A DNA stretch of 64,000 nt. Source: an uncultured Prevotellaceae bacterium. Its GTDB lineage: Bacteria > Bacteroidota > Bacteroidia > Bacteroidales > Bacteroidaceae. Under the pieces are notes generated by a model, which was not told the DNA's origin, did no database searches, and was given only the letters and a program-made list of their open reading frames with translations. The stretch's first letter is position 1; each line of letters opens with the position of its first letter. Position numbers and translations under genes: made by a program. Shown here piece by piece: positions 37,986 to 48,695 of the stretch. Where the stretch lies: NCBI GenBank assembly GCA_902768105.1, contig CACXJZ010000001.1, positions 1-64,000 on the forward strand, given 5' to 3'.

Positions 37986-39572
37986 ATGTCAGATAAGATT
38001 AAACCAAGCGAAGTGTCCCAGGTGCTCATTGACCAGTTGAACGGCATTTCGAATCAGGAGAAGTTCGACGAGGTAGGTACCGTACTTACCGTAGGTGACG
38101 GTGCTGCCCGCATCTATGGCTTGCGCAATGCCGAGGCCAGTGAACTTCTGGAGTTCGAAAACGGAACACAGGCCATCGTGATGAACCTTGAGGAGGACAA
38201 CGTCGGCTGCGTGCTTCTTGGTCCTACCGCAGGCATCAAGGAGGGACAGGTGGTGAAGCGTACCAAGCGTATCGCCTCTATCCGTGTCAACGACAACATG
38301 CTCGGACGTGTAATCAATCCGCTGGGACAGGCTATCGACGGTAAGGGCGACATCGACCTTTCCGACTCATTTGAGATGCCCCTTGACCGTAAGGCACCGG
38401 GCGTTATCTACCGCCAGCCCGTGAAGGAGCCGCTGCAGACTGGTCTGAAGGCCATCGACTCGATGATTCCCATTGGACGTGGACAGCGTGAGCTCATCAT
38501 TGGTGACCGCCAGACCGGTAAAACAGCCATTGCCGTAGATACCATCATCAATCAGAAGAGTTTCTACGAGGCAGGCAAACCCGTATATTGTATCTATGTG
38601 GCTATCGGTCAGAAGGCCAGTACCGTTGCCTCGCTCGTCTCTACGTTGCAGGAGCATGGGGCCATGCCATACACCATCGTCGTAGCTGCTACGGCTGCAG
38701 ACCCTGCCGCCATGCAGTATTATGCTCCGTTCGCAGGAGCTGCTATCGGTGAGTATTTCCGCGACCGTGGTCTGCCCGCACTCGTGGTCTATGACGACCT
38801 GTCGAAGCAGGCTGTGGCCTACCGTGAGGTGTCGCTGATTCTTCGTCGTCCGTCAGGACGTGAGGCTTATCCCGGTGACGTGTTCTACCTGCACAGTCGT
38901 CTGTTGGAGCGTGCAGCCAAGATGAACGAGCAGCAGGAGGTAGCCGAGCAGATGAACGACCTGCCTGAGTGCATGAAGGGTCACGTGAAGGGTGGCGGCT
39001 CGCTGACCGCCCTGCCTATCATCGAGACGCAGGCTGGTGACGTGTCGGCTTATATTCCCACGAACGTTATCTCCATTACCGACGGTCAGATATTCTTGGA
39101 GTCAGACCTCTTCAACCAGGGACAGCGCCCTGCCATCAACGTAGGTATCTCGGTATCTCGTGTGGGTGGTTCAGCACAGATTAAGTCCATGAAGAAGGTG
39201 GCTGGTACCTTGAAGATTGACCAGGCACAGTACCGCGAGCTTGAGTCCTTCTCGAAGTTTTCAAGCGATATGGATGCTGTGACGGCAATGACCATTGACC
39301 GTGGACGTAAGAACCAGCAGTTACTCATTCAGCCGCAGTATAGCCCGATGCCCGTTGGCGAGCAGATTGCCATCCTCTATTGCGGCGTACACGGTCTGAT
39401 GCGTCAGGTGCCCATCGACAAGGTGCGTGAGTGCCAGGACCAGTTCCTTGACAAACTGCGCTCTGCGGCTCCCGAGGTCATCGAGACACTCGCTGCCGGA
39501 AAGCTTGACGACGAGATTACGCAGAAGATTGAGGCTATCATGGCTGATATCGCTGGAACGTACAAATCGTAA
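37986..39572 (+). CDS. atpA: ATP synthase F1 alpha subunit
   Basis: 528 aa. Non-catalytic nucleotide-binding subunit of F1. P-loop GDRQTGKT, then [28 protein letters not shown], the [42 protein letters not shown] block and the Arg-finger region ([11 protein letters not shown]). Starts 30 bases after atpH. Confidence 0.97.
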   Translation: MSDKIKPSEVSQVLIDQLNGISNQEKFDEVGTVLTVGDGAARIYGLRNAEASELLEFENGTQAIVMNLEEDNVGCVLLGPTAGIKEGQVVKRTKRIASIRVNDNMLGRVINPLGQAIDGKGDIDLSDSFEMPLDRKAPGVIYRQPVKEPLQTGLKAIDSMIPIGRGQRELIIGDRQTGKTAIAVDTIINQKSFYEAGKPVYCIYVAIGQKASTVASLVSTLQEHGAMPYTIVVAATAADPAAMQYYAPFAGAAIGEYFRDRGLPALVVYDDLSKQAVAYREVSLILRRPSGREAYPGDVFYLHSRLLERAAKMNEQQEVAEQMNDLPECMKGHVKGGGSLTALPIIETQAGDVSAYIPTNVISITDGQIFLESDLFNQGQRPAINVGISVSRVGGSAQIKSMKKVAGTLKIDQAQYRELESFSKFSSDMDAVTAMTIDRGRKNQQLLIQPQYSPMPVGEQIAILYCGVHGLMRQVPIDKVRECQDQFLDKLRSAAPEVIETLAAGKLDDEITQKIEAIMADIAGTYKS

Positions 39573-39602
39573 ATTGTAAATTTGTAAATCGTAGATTATC
39601 AT

Positions 39603-40571
39603 ATGGCAAGCCTGAAAGAAATTAAAGGCCGCATTGCCTCGGTCAACAGCACACGAAAGATAACGTCTGCTATGAAGATGGTAGCTTCGTCGAAGCTAAA
39701 CCATGCGCAGAAAGCTATCCAGAATATGCTGCCCTACGAGACTATGCTTGAGCATATACTCAAGGCGTTCCTCGCTGCCGAGACAGAAGCCCAGACCGTC
39801 TTCGGTCAGGAGCGTCCCGTCAAGCGTGTCGCGCTGGTGGTATTCTCCGGTAACTCGTCGCTCTGCGGTGGCTTCAATGCCAACGTCATCAAGTTGATGC
39901 AGCGTACGGTGGAAGCCTACACCCAGGAACTGGGGCAGGGTAGCGTAGAGGTGTATGCCATAGGCCGTAAAGTCAACGAAAAGGCACGTAAGCTGGGTTA
40001 CGATGTACGAGGTGACTACGACGCACTTATTGATCATCCCAACGTGCAGCCATGCATCGATATGGCTATGGAGCTGGGTAGCAAGTTCTTGAAAGGTGAG
40101 ATTGACCGTGTAGAGCTGATTTATCATCATTTCAAGAGTGCCGGTTCACAGATTCTCACCAACAAGACTTTCCTGCCGATCGACATTGAAAGCGAGTTGG
40201 ATCGTGACCATGAGCGTGACCTCACCACGAACATCGTGACAAAGCAGGCGCAGGACTACCTGAAGAAGAACCGTCGCAAGAAGGAGGCAGAGAACGAAGA
40301 AGTGAAGCCTCTGAACGACAACTTCATCGTGGAGCCCGACATGCACACCCTGCTGTCTCAGCTTATTCCCAAGCTGGCACACCTCATGCTCTATACGGCG
40401 CTGCTCGATAGCGTAGCCTCTGAGCATGCCGCGCGCATGGTAGCCATGCAGACTGCCACCGACAATGCCGATGAACTGTTAAGGCAGTTGAATCTGCAGT
40501 ACAACAAGCTACGTCAGCAATCCATTACTTCTGAACTGCTTGACATCGTGGGTGGCTCAATAAACAACTAA
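39603..40571 (+). CDS. atpG: ATP synthase F1 gamma subunit
   Basis: 322 aa. The rotating central shaft. N-terminal MASLKEIKGRIASVNSTRKITSAMKMVAS and C-terminal ALLDSVASEHAARMVAMQTATDNADELLRQLNLQYNKLRQQSITSEL helices are typical. An insert of about 30 residues around 205-240 (KKNRRKKEAENEEVKP) makes it longer than the E. coli protein (287 aa); such loops are common in this phylum. Last gene of the operon, followed by a strong terminator. Confidence 0.96.
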   Translation: MASLKEIKGRIASVNSTRKITSAMKMVASSKLNHAQKAIQNMLPYETMLEHILKAFLAAETEAQTVFGQERPVKRVALVVFSGNSSLCGGFNANVIKLMQRTVEAYTQELGQGSVEVYAIGRKVNEKARKLGYDVRGDYDALIDHPNVQPCIDMAMELGSKFLKGEIDRVELIYHHFKSAGSQILTNKTFLPIDIESELDRDHERDLTTNIVTKQAQDYLKKNRRKKEAENEEVKPLNDNFIVEPDMHTLLSQLIPKLAHLMLYTALLDSVASEHAARMVAMQTATDNADELLRQLNLQYNKLRQQSITSELLDIVGGSINN

Positions 40572-40574
40572 AAG

Positions 40575-40610
40575 AAAAGTGGAACTCATTAACGGGTTCC
40601 ACTTTTTTTA
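40575..40610. terminator. Bidirectional terminator after the atp operon
   Basis: AAAAGTGGAAC (40575-40585) pairs with GTTCCACTTTT (40596-40606) over a 10-base loop; T and A tracts flank it on both sides. It ends the atp operon and probably also the minus-strand helicase operon. Confidence 0.85.
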
Positions 40611-40613
40611 TTG

Positions 40614-41870
40614 TTATAATTTCCTATCGTTATTGTTTTTCTTGTTACCATTGCGTTTGTTCCTTCCGCGTCCTCGGCGATGACAATAACGTGAGGCACG
40701 TTTGGTACGCCCCTTCGGCTCATACACAGGACCTTCGCCTACGGTGTCGGGCAGGGGTGTCTTGTCAACTTCCTTGCCCAGGAATTTCTCTATCTGGCGG
40801 AAGGCGAACTGGTCGTTCTCGCTCACGAAGGTGACGGCAGCACCATCACGGTCGGCACGTGCCGTACGGCCTATACGGTGCACGTAATCCTCGGCATCGT
40901 GGGGCACGTCGTAGTTGATGACCATACGGATATCGTCAATGTCAATGCCTCGGCTGACAATGTCAGTAGCTACGAGTACATCGACCTGTCCTGCCTTGAA
41001 TGCCAGCATCACCTCATCGCGTTCGGCTTGTGAAAGGTCGCTATGCATTTGTGCACAGTTTATCTTCATTCGCTTCAACTCGCGGGTGATGTCTTTTACC
41101 TTGTCCTTCTTGCCTGAGAAGATAATGACGCGCTGCAGCTGGTTGTTGGCAAACATGTGCTTGATGATGCCCAGCTTTTGGGGTTCGTAACAAATGTAAG
41201 CAGACTGCTGTATCTTGTCAGCTGGACGACTGACGGCAATTTTAATCATTACCGGGTCATAGAGCATAGACTTTGCCAGCTGTTGTATCTTGTCGGGCAT
41301 GGTGGCAGAGAACATCACCGTCTGCCGGTTCTTCGGCAGGTGAGAGGCTATCTGCATGATGTCGTCCGAGAAACCCATGTCAAGCATACGGTCAGCTTCA
41401 TCCAATACGAAGAAACTGACACGGCTCAGGTCCACGTTACCCACCTTAATGTGACTGAGCAGACGACCGGGTGTGGCAATCACCACATCGGCTCCCATAC
41501 GGAGGGAGCGCTGCTCCTGATCATAACGGTTTCCGTCGTTTCCACCATAAACAGCCACACTACTGACGTTGTCAAGGTAGTAGCCAAATCCCTGCATAGC
41601 CTGGTCTATTTGCTGTGCCAACTCACGTGTAGGAGCCATAATCAGGCAGTTGATGGCATCATCAGGAAAGCCTCCGTCATCGAGCATAGAAAGGATGGGT
41701 AATAAGTAGGCAGCAGTCTTTCCGGTACCGGTCTGCGCTACACCCATCACGTCGTGTTGGTCGAGAATCTCAGAAATACACTTCTCCTGAATAGGTGTCA
41801 TCTGCTCGAAGTGCATGTCATAGAGTGCATCGAGTATGTTGTCGTTCAGATATGTTTCTTCAAATGTCAT
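40614..41870 (-). CDS. DEAD-box RNA helicase
   Basis: 418 aa, RhlE-like. Q motif and HFEQMTPIQ, Walker A AQTGTGKT, PTRELAQQ, ATPGRLL, DEAD in FVLDEADRMLDMGF, SAT in MFSATMP, then the second RecA domain with VATDIVSRGIDI and HRIGRTARADRDG. The C-terminal tail (about 375-418) is Arg/Lys/Asn-rich and probably binds RNA. It unwinds RNA during ribosome assembly or cold adaptation. Its ATG directly abuts the stop codon of the permease gene, so it is last in the lon-tgt-permease-helicase run. Confidence 0.93.
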   Translation of the reverse strand: MTFEETYLNDNILDALYDMHFEQMTPIQEKCISEILDQHDVMGVAQTGTGKTAAYLLPILSMLDDGGFPDDAINCLIMAPTRELAQQIDQAMQGFGYYLDNVSSVAVYGGNDGNRYDQEQRSLRMGADVVIATPGRLLSHIKVGNVDLSRVSFFVLDEADRMLDMGFSDDIMQIASHLPKNRQTVMFSATMPDKIQQLAKSMLYDPVMIKIAVSRPADKIQQSAYICYEPQKLGIIKHMFANNQLQRVIIFSGKKDKVKDITRELKRMKINCAQMHSDLSQAERDEVMLAFKAGQVDVLVATDIVSRGIDIDDIRMVINYDVPHDAEDYVHRIGRTARADRDGAAVTFVSENDQFAFRQIEKFLGKEVDKTPLPDTVGEGPVYEPKGRTKRASRYCHRRGRGRNKRNGNKKNNNDRKL

Positions 41871-43055
41871 TTAATTCGGGGCTTGTCTGTAGCAATAATA
41901 TGCTATGAATGAATATAGAATGTTAGGAATCCATGCAGCGAGAAGCGGTGGAGTGTCTGCCTGAATGGCAAACGTGGCGCTGATGGTCTGCAGCAGGATA
42001 TAAGAGAAAGAGAGTGCCAGTCCGATACCGAGATACATACCCATGCCTCCCTTGCGTTTACGCGAGGAGAGTGACGCACCGATGATGGTAAGTATAAACG
42101 AGGCGAAAGACGTTGCAATACGCTTGTGGTACTCTACCTCATATTGAACCACGTTCTGCGAACCGCGTTCCTGCTGCTTGGTGATATATCGTCGCAGCTC
42201 GGGCGATGTCAGTGTTTCCTGTTGTCCTTTAGAGAACACCAAATCCATGGGTTCCATCATTATCAGCGTGTCGAGTGTCATTCCTGACGTGATCTTCTCA
42301 CGCATACCTGTTAAGGTACGAATCTTGTAGTTCTTAACCTTCCAATGGTAACGTGAATCGCTGATGGTATCGTATTGTACTATATTTGCTGACAGGGTGC
42401 TGACCAGTTTTTTGTTTTCAAACTTGTCGAGCGTGAAGCCGTAGCCGGTCTTGGTAATGTCGTCGTATTGCGACATAAAGGCAATAACGCCCGGTGCCAC
42501 CTGCAACTGTACATTAATAGCTGACGTTATCTTCTTGTTGTTCTTGTATAGTGACTCAAAGTTCTGACGTACTACGGTACCCTTCGGAATAATGTAGGAA
42601 CCGAGATAGAAGTTGAGTGCGGCAATAAGCGCTGCCGAAATCAGGTAGGGACGCAATAGTCGCTTGAAGCCCGTACCGCAGGCCAGCATGGCGATAATCT
42701 CGGAGTTGCCTGCTAACTTGGAAGTAAAGAAAATAACGGCAATGAATACGAATAGCGGCGAGAATAGGTTGGCGAAGTATGGTACGAAGTTGGCATAGTA
42801 GTCAAAAACAATTGCCTTCAGCGGTGCGTGGTTCGTGGTAAACTTTGCCAGGTTCTCATTGATGTCGAATACAATGGATATGGAGATAATGAGAATAATA
42901 GAATAGATGTACGTGCCGATGAACTTCCGAATGATGTACGAGTCGAGACGTTTGATGTAACGTCGCGGCCAGCTCATCACTTTCTTCATCAGGTGGCGTA
43001 TCATACGCAACACCTTCAGCAGTTTATGCCATTTTCTTATTTTAGCGTATTTCAT
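41871..43055 (-). CDS. LptF/LptG family lipopolysaccharide permease
   Basis: 394 aa. Six membrane helices in the 3 + 3 pattern of the YjgP/YjgQ family with a large periplasmic beta-jellyroll domain between (about 165-290). The first helix follows LDSYIIRKFIGTYIYSIILIISISIVFD. LptF and LptG pull lipopolysaccharide from the inner membrane to the LptC/A bridge. Sequence alone does not say whether this is LptF or LptG. The N-terminus has about 35 basic residues before the usual start (LDSYIIRKF); an internal Met (MKKVMSWPRRYIKRLDSY) is an alternative start. Confidence 0.88.
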   Translation of the reverse strand: MKYAKIRKWHKLLKVLRMIRHLMKKVMSWPRRYIKRLDSYIIRKFIGTYIYSIILIISISIVFDINENLAKFTTNHAPLKAIVFDYYANFVPYFANLFSPLFVFIAVIFFTSKLAGNSEIIAMLACGTGFKRLLRPYLISAALIAALNFYLGSYIIPKGTVVRQNFESLYKNNKKITSAINVQLQVAPGVIAFMSQYDDITKTGYGFTLDKFENKKLVSTLSANIVQYDTISDSRYHWKVKNYKIRTLTGMREKITSGMTLDTLIMMEPMDLVFSKGQQETLTSPELRRYITKQQERGSQNVVQYEVEYHKRIATSFASFILTIIGASLSSRKRKGGMGMYLGIGLALSFSYILLQTISATFAIQADTPPLLAAWIPNILYSFIAYYCYRQAPN

Positions 43056-43059
43056 CTGT

Positions 43060-44202
43060 CTAAATTCTCTTTCCTAAGTCATTGATAACGCTTCGCTTCC
43101 ATTGTGTGAAGTCTCCCTGTTCTATGTGCTGGCGTGCGTCGCCTACCAGTCGTAGGTAGAAGGCCAGGTTATGGATGCTGGCAATCTGCAAAGCCAACAG
43201 TTCCTGTGCCTTGAACAGATGGTGCAGGTATGCCTTGGAGTGTATGCGGTCTATCTCACAGCCTTCTGGGTCAATGGGCGAGAAGTCCATTTCCCACTTC
43301 TTATTACGCATGTTCATCGTACCGTTATAGGTAAACAGCATGGCATTGCGTCCGTTGCGGGTAGGCATCACGCAGTCAAACATATCGACACCACGTTCTA
43401 TGGCTTCCAGAATGTTCTGTGGAGTGCCGACTCCCATCAGGTAACGTGGACGATCCTTGGGCAGGATGGCATTCACCACCTCAATCATGTCGTACATCAC
43501 TTCCGTAGGCTCGCCGACGGCTAATCCGCCGATGCTTGCACCGCCACCGTCGTTCAGTCGTCCCAGTACGTCACAAACATGCTTGGCAGCGTCCTCACGC
43601 AGGTCCTTGTAGGTACAGCCTTGCACGATGGGGAAAAGCGTCTGGTTATAACCGTATAGGGGCTGTGTTTCGTTGAAGCGCTTGACACAACGTTCCAGCC
43701 AGCGTTGGGTCAGTCCTAGCGAGTTCTTGGCATACTGGTAATCGCTCTGTCCCGGAGGACACTCGTCGAGCGCCATCATGATGTCGGCACCGATAACGCG
43801 CTCCGTGTCCATCACGTTCTCTGGCGTGAAGATGTGTTTCGAACCGTCAATATGGCTGCGGAACTCACATCCCTCTTCTTTCAGCTTGCGAATGCTTGTC
43901 AGGGAAAACACCTGGAAGCCGCCTGAGTCAGTCAGTATGGGCCGGTCCCACGTGTTGAACTTGTGTAGTCCCCCGGCTTTGCGGAGCACTTCGAGTCCTG
44001 GACGCAGATAGAGGTGGTATGTGTTACCAAGAATAATCTGTGCCTGCACTTGCTCACGCAGTTCCGCGAAGTGTACGCCCTTGACGCTTCCCACCGTGCC
44101 GACTGGCATGAAGATGGGAGTCTTTATCTGTCCGTGGTCTGTGGTAATCAGGCCACTCCTTGCGTCGCTTGCGTTGTCTGTATGTTGTACTTCAAACTTC
44201 AT
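43060..44202 (-). CDS. tgt: Queuine tRNA-ribosyltransferase
   Basis: 380 aa. It exchanges guanine 34 of certain tRNAs for the queuosine precursor preQ1. PVGTVGSVKGVHF, GNTYHLYLRPG, LTDSGGFQVFSL, SIGGLAVGEP, YLMGVGTPQNILEAIERGVDMFDCVMPTRNGRNAM (nucleophile Asp) are present. The canonical zinc cluster CxCxxC before the AYLHHL helix is not seen: the aligned residues are Glu, Cys and Asp (EGCEIDRIHSKAYLHHL). I recall that Bacteroidota homologues often lack it. Three bases after lon, four before the LptF/G gene. Confidence 0.93.
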   Translation of the reverse strand: MKFEVQHTDNASDARSGLITTDHGQIKTPIFMPVGTVGSVKGVHFAELREQVQAQIILGNTYHLYLRPGLEVLRKAGGLHKFNTWDRPILTDSGGFQVFSLTSIRKLKEEGCEFRSHIDGSKHIFTPENVMDTERVIGADIMMALDECPPGQSDYQYAKNSLGLTQRWLERCVKRFNETQPLYGYNQTLFPIVQGCTYKDLREDAAKHVCDVLGRLNDGGGASIGGLAVGEPTEVMYDMIEVVNAILPKDRPRYLMGVGTPQNILEAIERGVDMFDCVMPTRNGRNAMLFTYNGTMNMRNKKWEMDFSPIDPEGCEIDRIHSKAYLHHLFKAQELLALQIASIHNLAFYLRLVGDARQHIEQGDFTQWKRSVINDLGKRI

Positions 44203-44205
44203 TCT

Positions 44206-46665
44206 TTACTTCTCACTCTTCGCATCCTCTTCGGGAATGGTAAAGTCCAACGGACGCTCGACGATTTCGTTTGTCAAGGCAAAGTCCCATACATCCTGCA
44301 CGTTCTCCACGTAGTGGAACTTCACTCCCTTCAGATAGACATCGGGAATCTCCTCAATGTCTTTGCAGTTCTCCTGGCACAGCATGATGTCGGTAATGCC
44401 GGCACGCTTGGCAGCAAGAATCTTCTCCTTGATACCACCTACGGGCAGCACCTTGCCACGCAGCGTTATCTCGCCAGTCATGGCAACATTCTTGCGAACC
44501 TTACGCTGGGTAAGAGCCGAGGCAATGGATGTAGCTATTGTGATACCGGCAGAGGGACCGTCCTTCGGGGTTGCACCTTCCGGGACGTGAATGTGGATGT
44601 TCCAATGGTCAAAGATACGATAGTCGATACCCAGTACCTCAGCATGAGCCTTGACGTATTCCAATGCCAGTATGGCACTTTCCTTCATCACGTCACCCAG
44701 GTTACCTGTCAGTGTGAGTTTCGAGCCCTTGCCCTTTGATAGCGAGGTCTCAATGAAGAGTATCTCACCGCCTACGCTGGTCCATGCCAGTCCAGTTACC
44801 ACGCCAGCATAGTTGTTGCCTTGATAGATGTCGCGATAGAATGGCGGCTTGCCCAGCAGGTTCTCTATCTCATTGGGCGTAATCTTGAGGTACGGCAGTT
44901 CTCCGTCCTTGGCTTTGCGAAGGGCGAGCTTACGGAAGCTCTTGTTGATTTGCTTCTCTAACTGACGCACACCGCTTTCACGGGTATATTGTTCTACAAT
45001 CTTCTCGATGGCAGCCTTGTTGAAGTTTAGCTTCTTCTCGCTGTACAGTCCATTATTCTCCTTCTCTTTCGGCACGAGGTGACGCTTTGCAATCTCAATC
45101 TTCTCTTCTGTGATGTAGCCGCTTACCTCAATAATCTCCATACGGTCGAGTAGGGGACGTGGGATGGTATTTAGGTCGTTAGCCGTTGCAATAAACAATA
45201 CCTTCGACAAGTCGTAGTCTAAATCCAGGTAGTTGTCGTGGAAGGCATTGTTCTGCTCTGGGTCGAGCACCTCCAATAGCGCTGACGCAGGGTCACCGTT
45301 ATGCGTCATCTGTGTCACCTTGTCTATTTCGTCTAAGATAAACACAGGATTGCTGCTGCCTGCCTTCTGGATGTTCTTGATGATACGTCCCGGCATGGCA
45401 CCAATGTACGTACGACGGTGTCCGCGAATCTCTGCTTCATCGTGCAGACCACCCAACGACATACGAACGTACTTTCGTCCCATAGCCTCGGCAATCGACT
45501 TTCCAAGTGATGTCTTACCGACACCCGGAGGACCGTAGAGGCAGAGAATAGGACTCTTCAGATCACCACGCAGCTGCAGCACAGCCATATATTCCAGGAT
45601 GCGCTCTTTCACTTTCTCCATGCCGTAGTGGTCCTTGTCCAGTATCTTCTGTGCCCGCGTCAGGTCGAGGTCGTCTTCTGTCAGTTCTCCCCAAGGCAAG
45701 CTGATAAGTGTCTGCAGGTAGGTCAACTGCACGTTCCAGTCGGGACTCTGCGGGTTTAGCTGGTCCAGCTTATCTATCTCCTTGTAGAAGGCATGCTCAA
45801 TGTCCTCAGGCCATTTCTTGTCCATAGCCTTTTCCAGAAGGCTTCGCTTCTCGGGCGAACCTTCACCGTTACCCATTTCCGCTTGAATGTTCCTGATTTG
45901 CTGCTGCAGGAAATAGTTTCGCTGCTGTTCATCCAGGTCGTCGCGGGTTTTGTTGCGGATGTCAAGTTTCAGGTTTTCCAGCTTAATCTCGCGATTCAGG
46001 ATACGCATGGTGTTGAACAGACGCTCCTTGATGCTGTCCATTACCAGCAGTTCCATCTTCTCCTTCACGCTGAACGGCATGTTCGAACAGATGAAGTTCA
46101 GTGCCATGATGTCGTTCTTGACATTGCTGATGGCAAAGTTTGCTTCTTCCGGCAGTTCGTCGTTCAGTTTGATATACTCCTGTGTCATCTGACGCAGGTC
46201 CTTCATTGCTGTCTTGAACTCACGGTCCCGTTTCTCAGGTTCCTGTTCCGGTATAGCAGTAACCTTGCCCATCAGGTAGGGTTTCATACGTGTAATCTTG
46301 TCCAGACGGAGACGTCCCATTGCCTGGACAATAGTGGTGATATTACCATTTGGGAGTGTCAGTAGCTTCATGACACGTGCCGTGACACCGTATTCGTACA
46401 GGTCTTCCTGTAAGGGATGTTCTATTTCTGGATCATGCTGACAGAAGATACCTATCAGTCCATTGTTCTTCTCAGCATGCTGTACTAGCGTCATGCTGGC
46501 TTCACGCCCTATCAGTATCGGGGAAACGACGCCGGGAAACAGTACCAGGTTCCTAAGAGCCAGTACTGGCATCTCGTCGGGTATGTCAATACGGCTTAAA
46601 TCTAAGTAGTCGCCTTCCACGTCAGCAATCATTGAAAAAGCTCTGTTATTTTGCATTTGACTCAT
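44206..46665 (-). CDS. lon: ATP-dependent Lon protease
   Basis: 819 aa. Degrades misfolded and regulatory proteins. N-terminal substrate-binding domain (about 25-230), long helical linker, AAA+ module with Walker [17 protein letters not shown] and Walker [11 protein letters not shown], then the protease domain with Ser in [16 protein letters not shown] and Lys in [16 protein letters not shown] completing the Ser-Lys dyad. First gene of the minus-strand operon; the -7 element TACCTTTG (complement of 46697-46704) lies 32 bases upstream. Confidence 0.96.
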   Translation of the reverse strand: MSQMQNNRAFSMIADVEGDYLDLSRIDIPDEMPVLALRNLVLFPGVVSPILIGREASMTLVQHAEKNNGLIGIFCQHDPEIEHPLQEDLYEYGVTARVMKLLTLPNGNITTIVQAMGRLRLDKITRMKPYLMGKVTAIPEQEPEKRDREFKTAMKDLRQMTQEYIKLNDELPEEANFAISNVKNDIMALNFICSNMPFSVKEKMELLVMDSIKERLFNTMRILNREIKLENLKLDIRNKTRDDLDEQQRNYFLQQQIRNIQAEMGNGEGSPEKRSLLEKAMDKKWPEDIEHAFYKEIDKLDQLNPQSPDWNVQLTYLQTLISLPWGELTEDDLDLTRAQKILDKDHYGMEKVKERILEYMAVLQLRGDLKSPILCLYGPPGVGKTSLGKSIAEAMGRKYVRMSLGGLHDEAEIRGHRRTYIGAMPGRIIKNIQKAGSSNPVFILDEIDKVTQMTHNGDPASALLEVLDPEQNNAFHDNYLDLDYDLSKVLFIATANDLNTIPRPLLDRMEIIEVSGYITEEKIEIAKRHLVPKEKENNGLYSEKKLNFNKAAIEKIVEQYTRESGVRQLEKQINKSFRKLALRKAKDGELPYLKITPNEIENLLGKPPFYRDIYQGNNYAGVVTGLAWTSVGGEILFIETSLSKGKGSKLTLTGNLGDVMKESAILALEYVKAHAEVLGIDYRIFDHWNIHIHVPEGATPKDGPSAGITIATSIASALTQRKVRKNVAMTGEITLRGKVLPVGGIKEKILAAKRAGITDIMLCQENCKDIEEIPDVYLKGVKFHYVENVQDVWDFALTNEIVERPLDFTIPEEDAKSEK

Positions 46666-46696
46666 CTTTATTCTTACCTATTATGTATTTAGGGCG

Positions 46697-46704
46697 CAAA
46701 GGTA
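46697..46704 (-). promoter_or_regulatory. -7 element of the lon operon
   Basis: The complement reads TACCTTTG, 31 bases before the lon ATG. I see no heat-shock-type operator beside it. Confidence 0.5.
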
Positions 46705-46801
46705 CAAAAAAATGTATTAATGGGAAAATGAAAAAATGAAAAAATGGTTAAGTGGCCGCAATTTTTCATTATGCATCACCCCTCATTCCCCAATTTTATC
46801 G

Positions 46802-46809
46802 TAAATTTG
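46802..46809 (+). promoter_or_regulatory. -7 element of the tRNA methyltransferase gene
   Basis: TAAATTTG, 16 bases before the ATG at 46826, so the leader is about 10 bases. Confidence 0.5.
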
Positions 46810-46825
46810 CAGCGTTTTATTGATT

Positions 46826-47506
46826 ATGAGCAACAATTACTTTCAGTTTAAGCGGTTCGTGGTACGTCAGGAGAATTGCGCCATGAAGGTGGGGACCGAC
46901 GGATGTCTGTTGGGGGCATGGGCCCATGGCGGAAAACGTGTCCTTGATGTCGGAACAGGAACAGGACTGATTGCTATGATGATGGCACAGCGTTTCCCAC
47001 AAGCGGAAGTGACTGCGCTTGACGTCGATGAGCGTGCTGTTATGCAGGCCCGTCAGAATGTTGCCGATTCACCGTTCTCACAGCAAATCACCATACAGCA
47101 GGCCGACTTCACCATTTTCCATAATGAAGGGCAGTATGATGCCATCGTGTGCAACCCCCCATTCTTCATTCAGTCCCTCCTTTCGCCGGATGAACAACGC
47201 AGCTTGGCCCGTCATGCAACGTCATTGACTTATGAGACGCTGATGAGCCAGTCCTTCCGTCTGCTTGCTGACGATGGTGAACTGTCTGTCATCATCCCGT
47301 TCGACTGCCGTTCCCGAATGGAGTCTGCCGCTGTGCTTTCCGGTTTTCTGTTGTCCCGTGTCTGTGCCGTCAGGACTACACAGAGAAAGCCTCCCCGTCG
47401 TTTTCTGCTGGCTTTCCGTAAACGACTTACGGGGGAGTGTGAGAATTCAGAGATTGTTATCGGTAGTACGGCATTCCACCAACTCGTAGCAGACTTCTAC
47501 TTATAA
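46826..47506 (+). CDS. trmN6: tRNA1(Val) A37 N6-methyltransferase
   Basis: 226 aa. A Rossmann-fold methyltransferase: SAM loop VLDVGTGTGLIAMMMA, acidic strand ALDVDERAV and the amino-methyltransferase motif CNPPFF. N-terminal FQFKRFVVRQENCAMKVGTDGCLLGAW is typical of the YfiC/TrmN6 family, which methylates A37 of tRNA1(Val). The ATG at 46826 is preferred to a TTG at 46820. Stands alone between lon and kdgK. Confidence 0.9.
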   Translation: MSNNYFQFKRFVVRQENCAMKVGTDGCLLGAWAHGGKRVLDVGTGTGLIAMMMAQRFPQAEVTALDVDERAVMQARQNVADSPFSQQITIQQADFTIFHNEGQYDAIVCNPPFFIQSLLSPDEQRSLARHATSLTYETLMSQSFRLLADDGELSVIIPFDCRSRMESAAVLSGFLLSRVCAVRTTQRKPPRRFLLAFRKRLTGECENSEIVIGSTAFHQLVADFYL

Positions 47507-47545
47507 CGTTTACGTAACTTTATTGATGTTTTTTCGTGGAGTTAT

Positions 47546-47576
47546 TTTGTCGTTCAAAAAAAAATCTCTAACTTTG
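47546..47576 (+). promoter_or_regulatory. Promoter of kdgK-eda
   Basis: TTTG (47546-47549), 19 bases, TAACTTTG (47569-47576), 45 bases before the ATG at 47622. Confidence 0.72.
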
Positions 47577-47621
47577 CAACACAAAAAGAAAATCATTTCC
47601 AAAAACAAACGAACAAAACAA

Positions 47622-48644
47622 ATGGCAAAAATTGTAACATTAGGCGAAATCATGCTTCGCCTGTCGCCCATGGGCAACGACCGTTTCATTCAGAGTGAGT
47701 CTTTCCGCATCATCCCTGGCGGTGGTGAGGCAAATGTAGCTGTCAGCGTAGCAAACTATGGTCACGAGGCTTACTTTGTCAGCAAGCTGCCGAAGCACGA
47801 GATTGGTCAGATTGCTGTTAACGCGTTGCGTCGTTATGGTGTTAACACACAGTTTATTGCACGTGGCGGCGATCGTGTAGGTCTTTACTATGCAGAGACG
47901 GGCGCATCCATGCGTCCCTCAAAGGTGATCTATGATCGCGCACACAGCGCCATTGCCGAGGCTGACCCCACGGATTTCGACTTTGATGCTATCATGGAGG
48001 GAGCAGCATGGTTCCACTGGAGTGGTATCACACCTGCCATCAGCGACAAAGCTGCTGAGTTGACAAAACTGGCTTGTGAAGCTGCTAAGCGTCACGGCGT
48101 AACGGTATCTGTTGATCTGAACTTCCGTAAGAAGTTATGGACTAGTGAGAAGGCTATCTCCATCATGCGCCCGCTGATGAAGTATGTCGATGTCTGCATT
48201 GGCAACGAGGAGGATGCAGAGCTTTGCCTTGGCTTCAAGCCCGATGCTGACGTGGAGGGTGGACAGACTGACGCTGCTGGTTACGAGGGTATCTTCAAGC
48301 AGATGCGTGAGGAGTTTGGCTTCAAGTATGTTGTTTCTACGCTTCGCGAGAGTTTCAGTGCAACGTTCAACGGCTGGAAGGCGCTTATCTATGATGGTAA
48401 GGAGTTCTATCAGTCCAAGCGTTACGAAATCAACCCGATTATCGACCGCGTAGGTGGTGGCGATTCGTTCTCCGGTGGCCTGATTCATGGTCTGCTGACT
48501 AAGCCAACTCAAGGCGAGGCTTTGGAGTTTGCTGTAGCCGCTTCTGCTTTGAAGCACACCATCAATGGTGACTTCAATCTGGTGGGCGTTGACGAGGTAG
48601 AGAGTCTGGCCGGTGGTAATGCCAATGGCCGTGTACAGAGATAA
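47622..48644 (+). CDS. kdgK: 2-dehydro-3-deoxygluconokinase
   Basis: 340 aa. A PfkB-family kinase that phosphorylates KDG to KDPG in uronate breakdown. N-terminal GEIMLRLSP, GGGEANVAVSVANYG, and the C-terminal anion-hole motif VGGGDSFSGGLIHG with the catalytic Asp. The frame is open upstream to 47523, but the ATG at 47622 (MAKIVTLGEIMLRL) is the family start and lies behind the promoter. Directly followed by eda, which splits its product; uxaC at 61921 makes an upstream intermediate of the same pathway. Confidence 0.92.
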   Translation: MAKIVTLGEIMLRLSPMGNDRFIQSESFRIIPGGGEANVAVSVANYGHEAYFVSKLPKHEIGQIAVNALRRYGVNTQFIARGGDRVGLYYAETGASMRPSKVIYDRAHSAIAEADPTDFDFDAIMEGAAWFHWSGITPAISDKAAELTKLACEAAKRHGVTVSVDLNFRKKLWTSEKAISIMRPLMKYVDVCIGNEEDAELCLGFKPDADVEGGQTDAAGYEGIFKQMREEFGFKYVVSTLRESFSATFNGWKALIYDGKEFYQSKRYEINPIIDRVGGGDSFSGGLIHGLLTKPTQGEALEFAVAASALKHTINGDFNLVGVDEVESLAGGNANGRVQR

Positions 48645-48645
48645 T

Positions 48646-48695
48646 CATAGGAAATCCTAGGAAACCATAGGAAGCCCTAGGCAATCCTAGAGAAT
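48646..48695. repeat. 10-bp tandem repeat between kdgK and eda
   Basis: Five units of 10 bp with consensus C(A/C)TAGGAA(A/G)(C/T) (CATAGGAAAT, CCTAGGAAAC, CATAGGAAGC, CCTAGGCAAT, CCTAGAGAAT). It fills nearly the whole intergenic gap. Confidence 0.7.
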
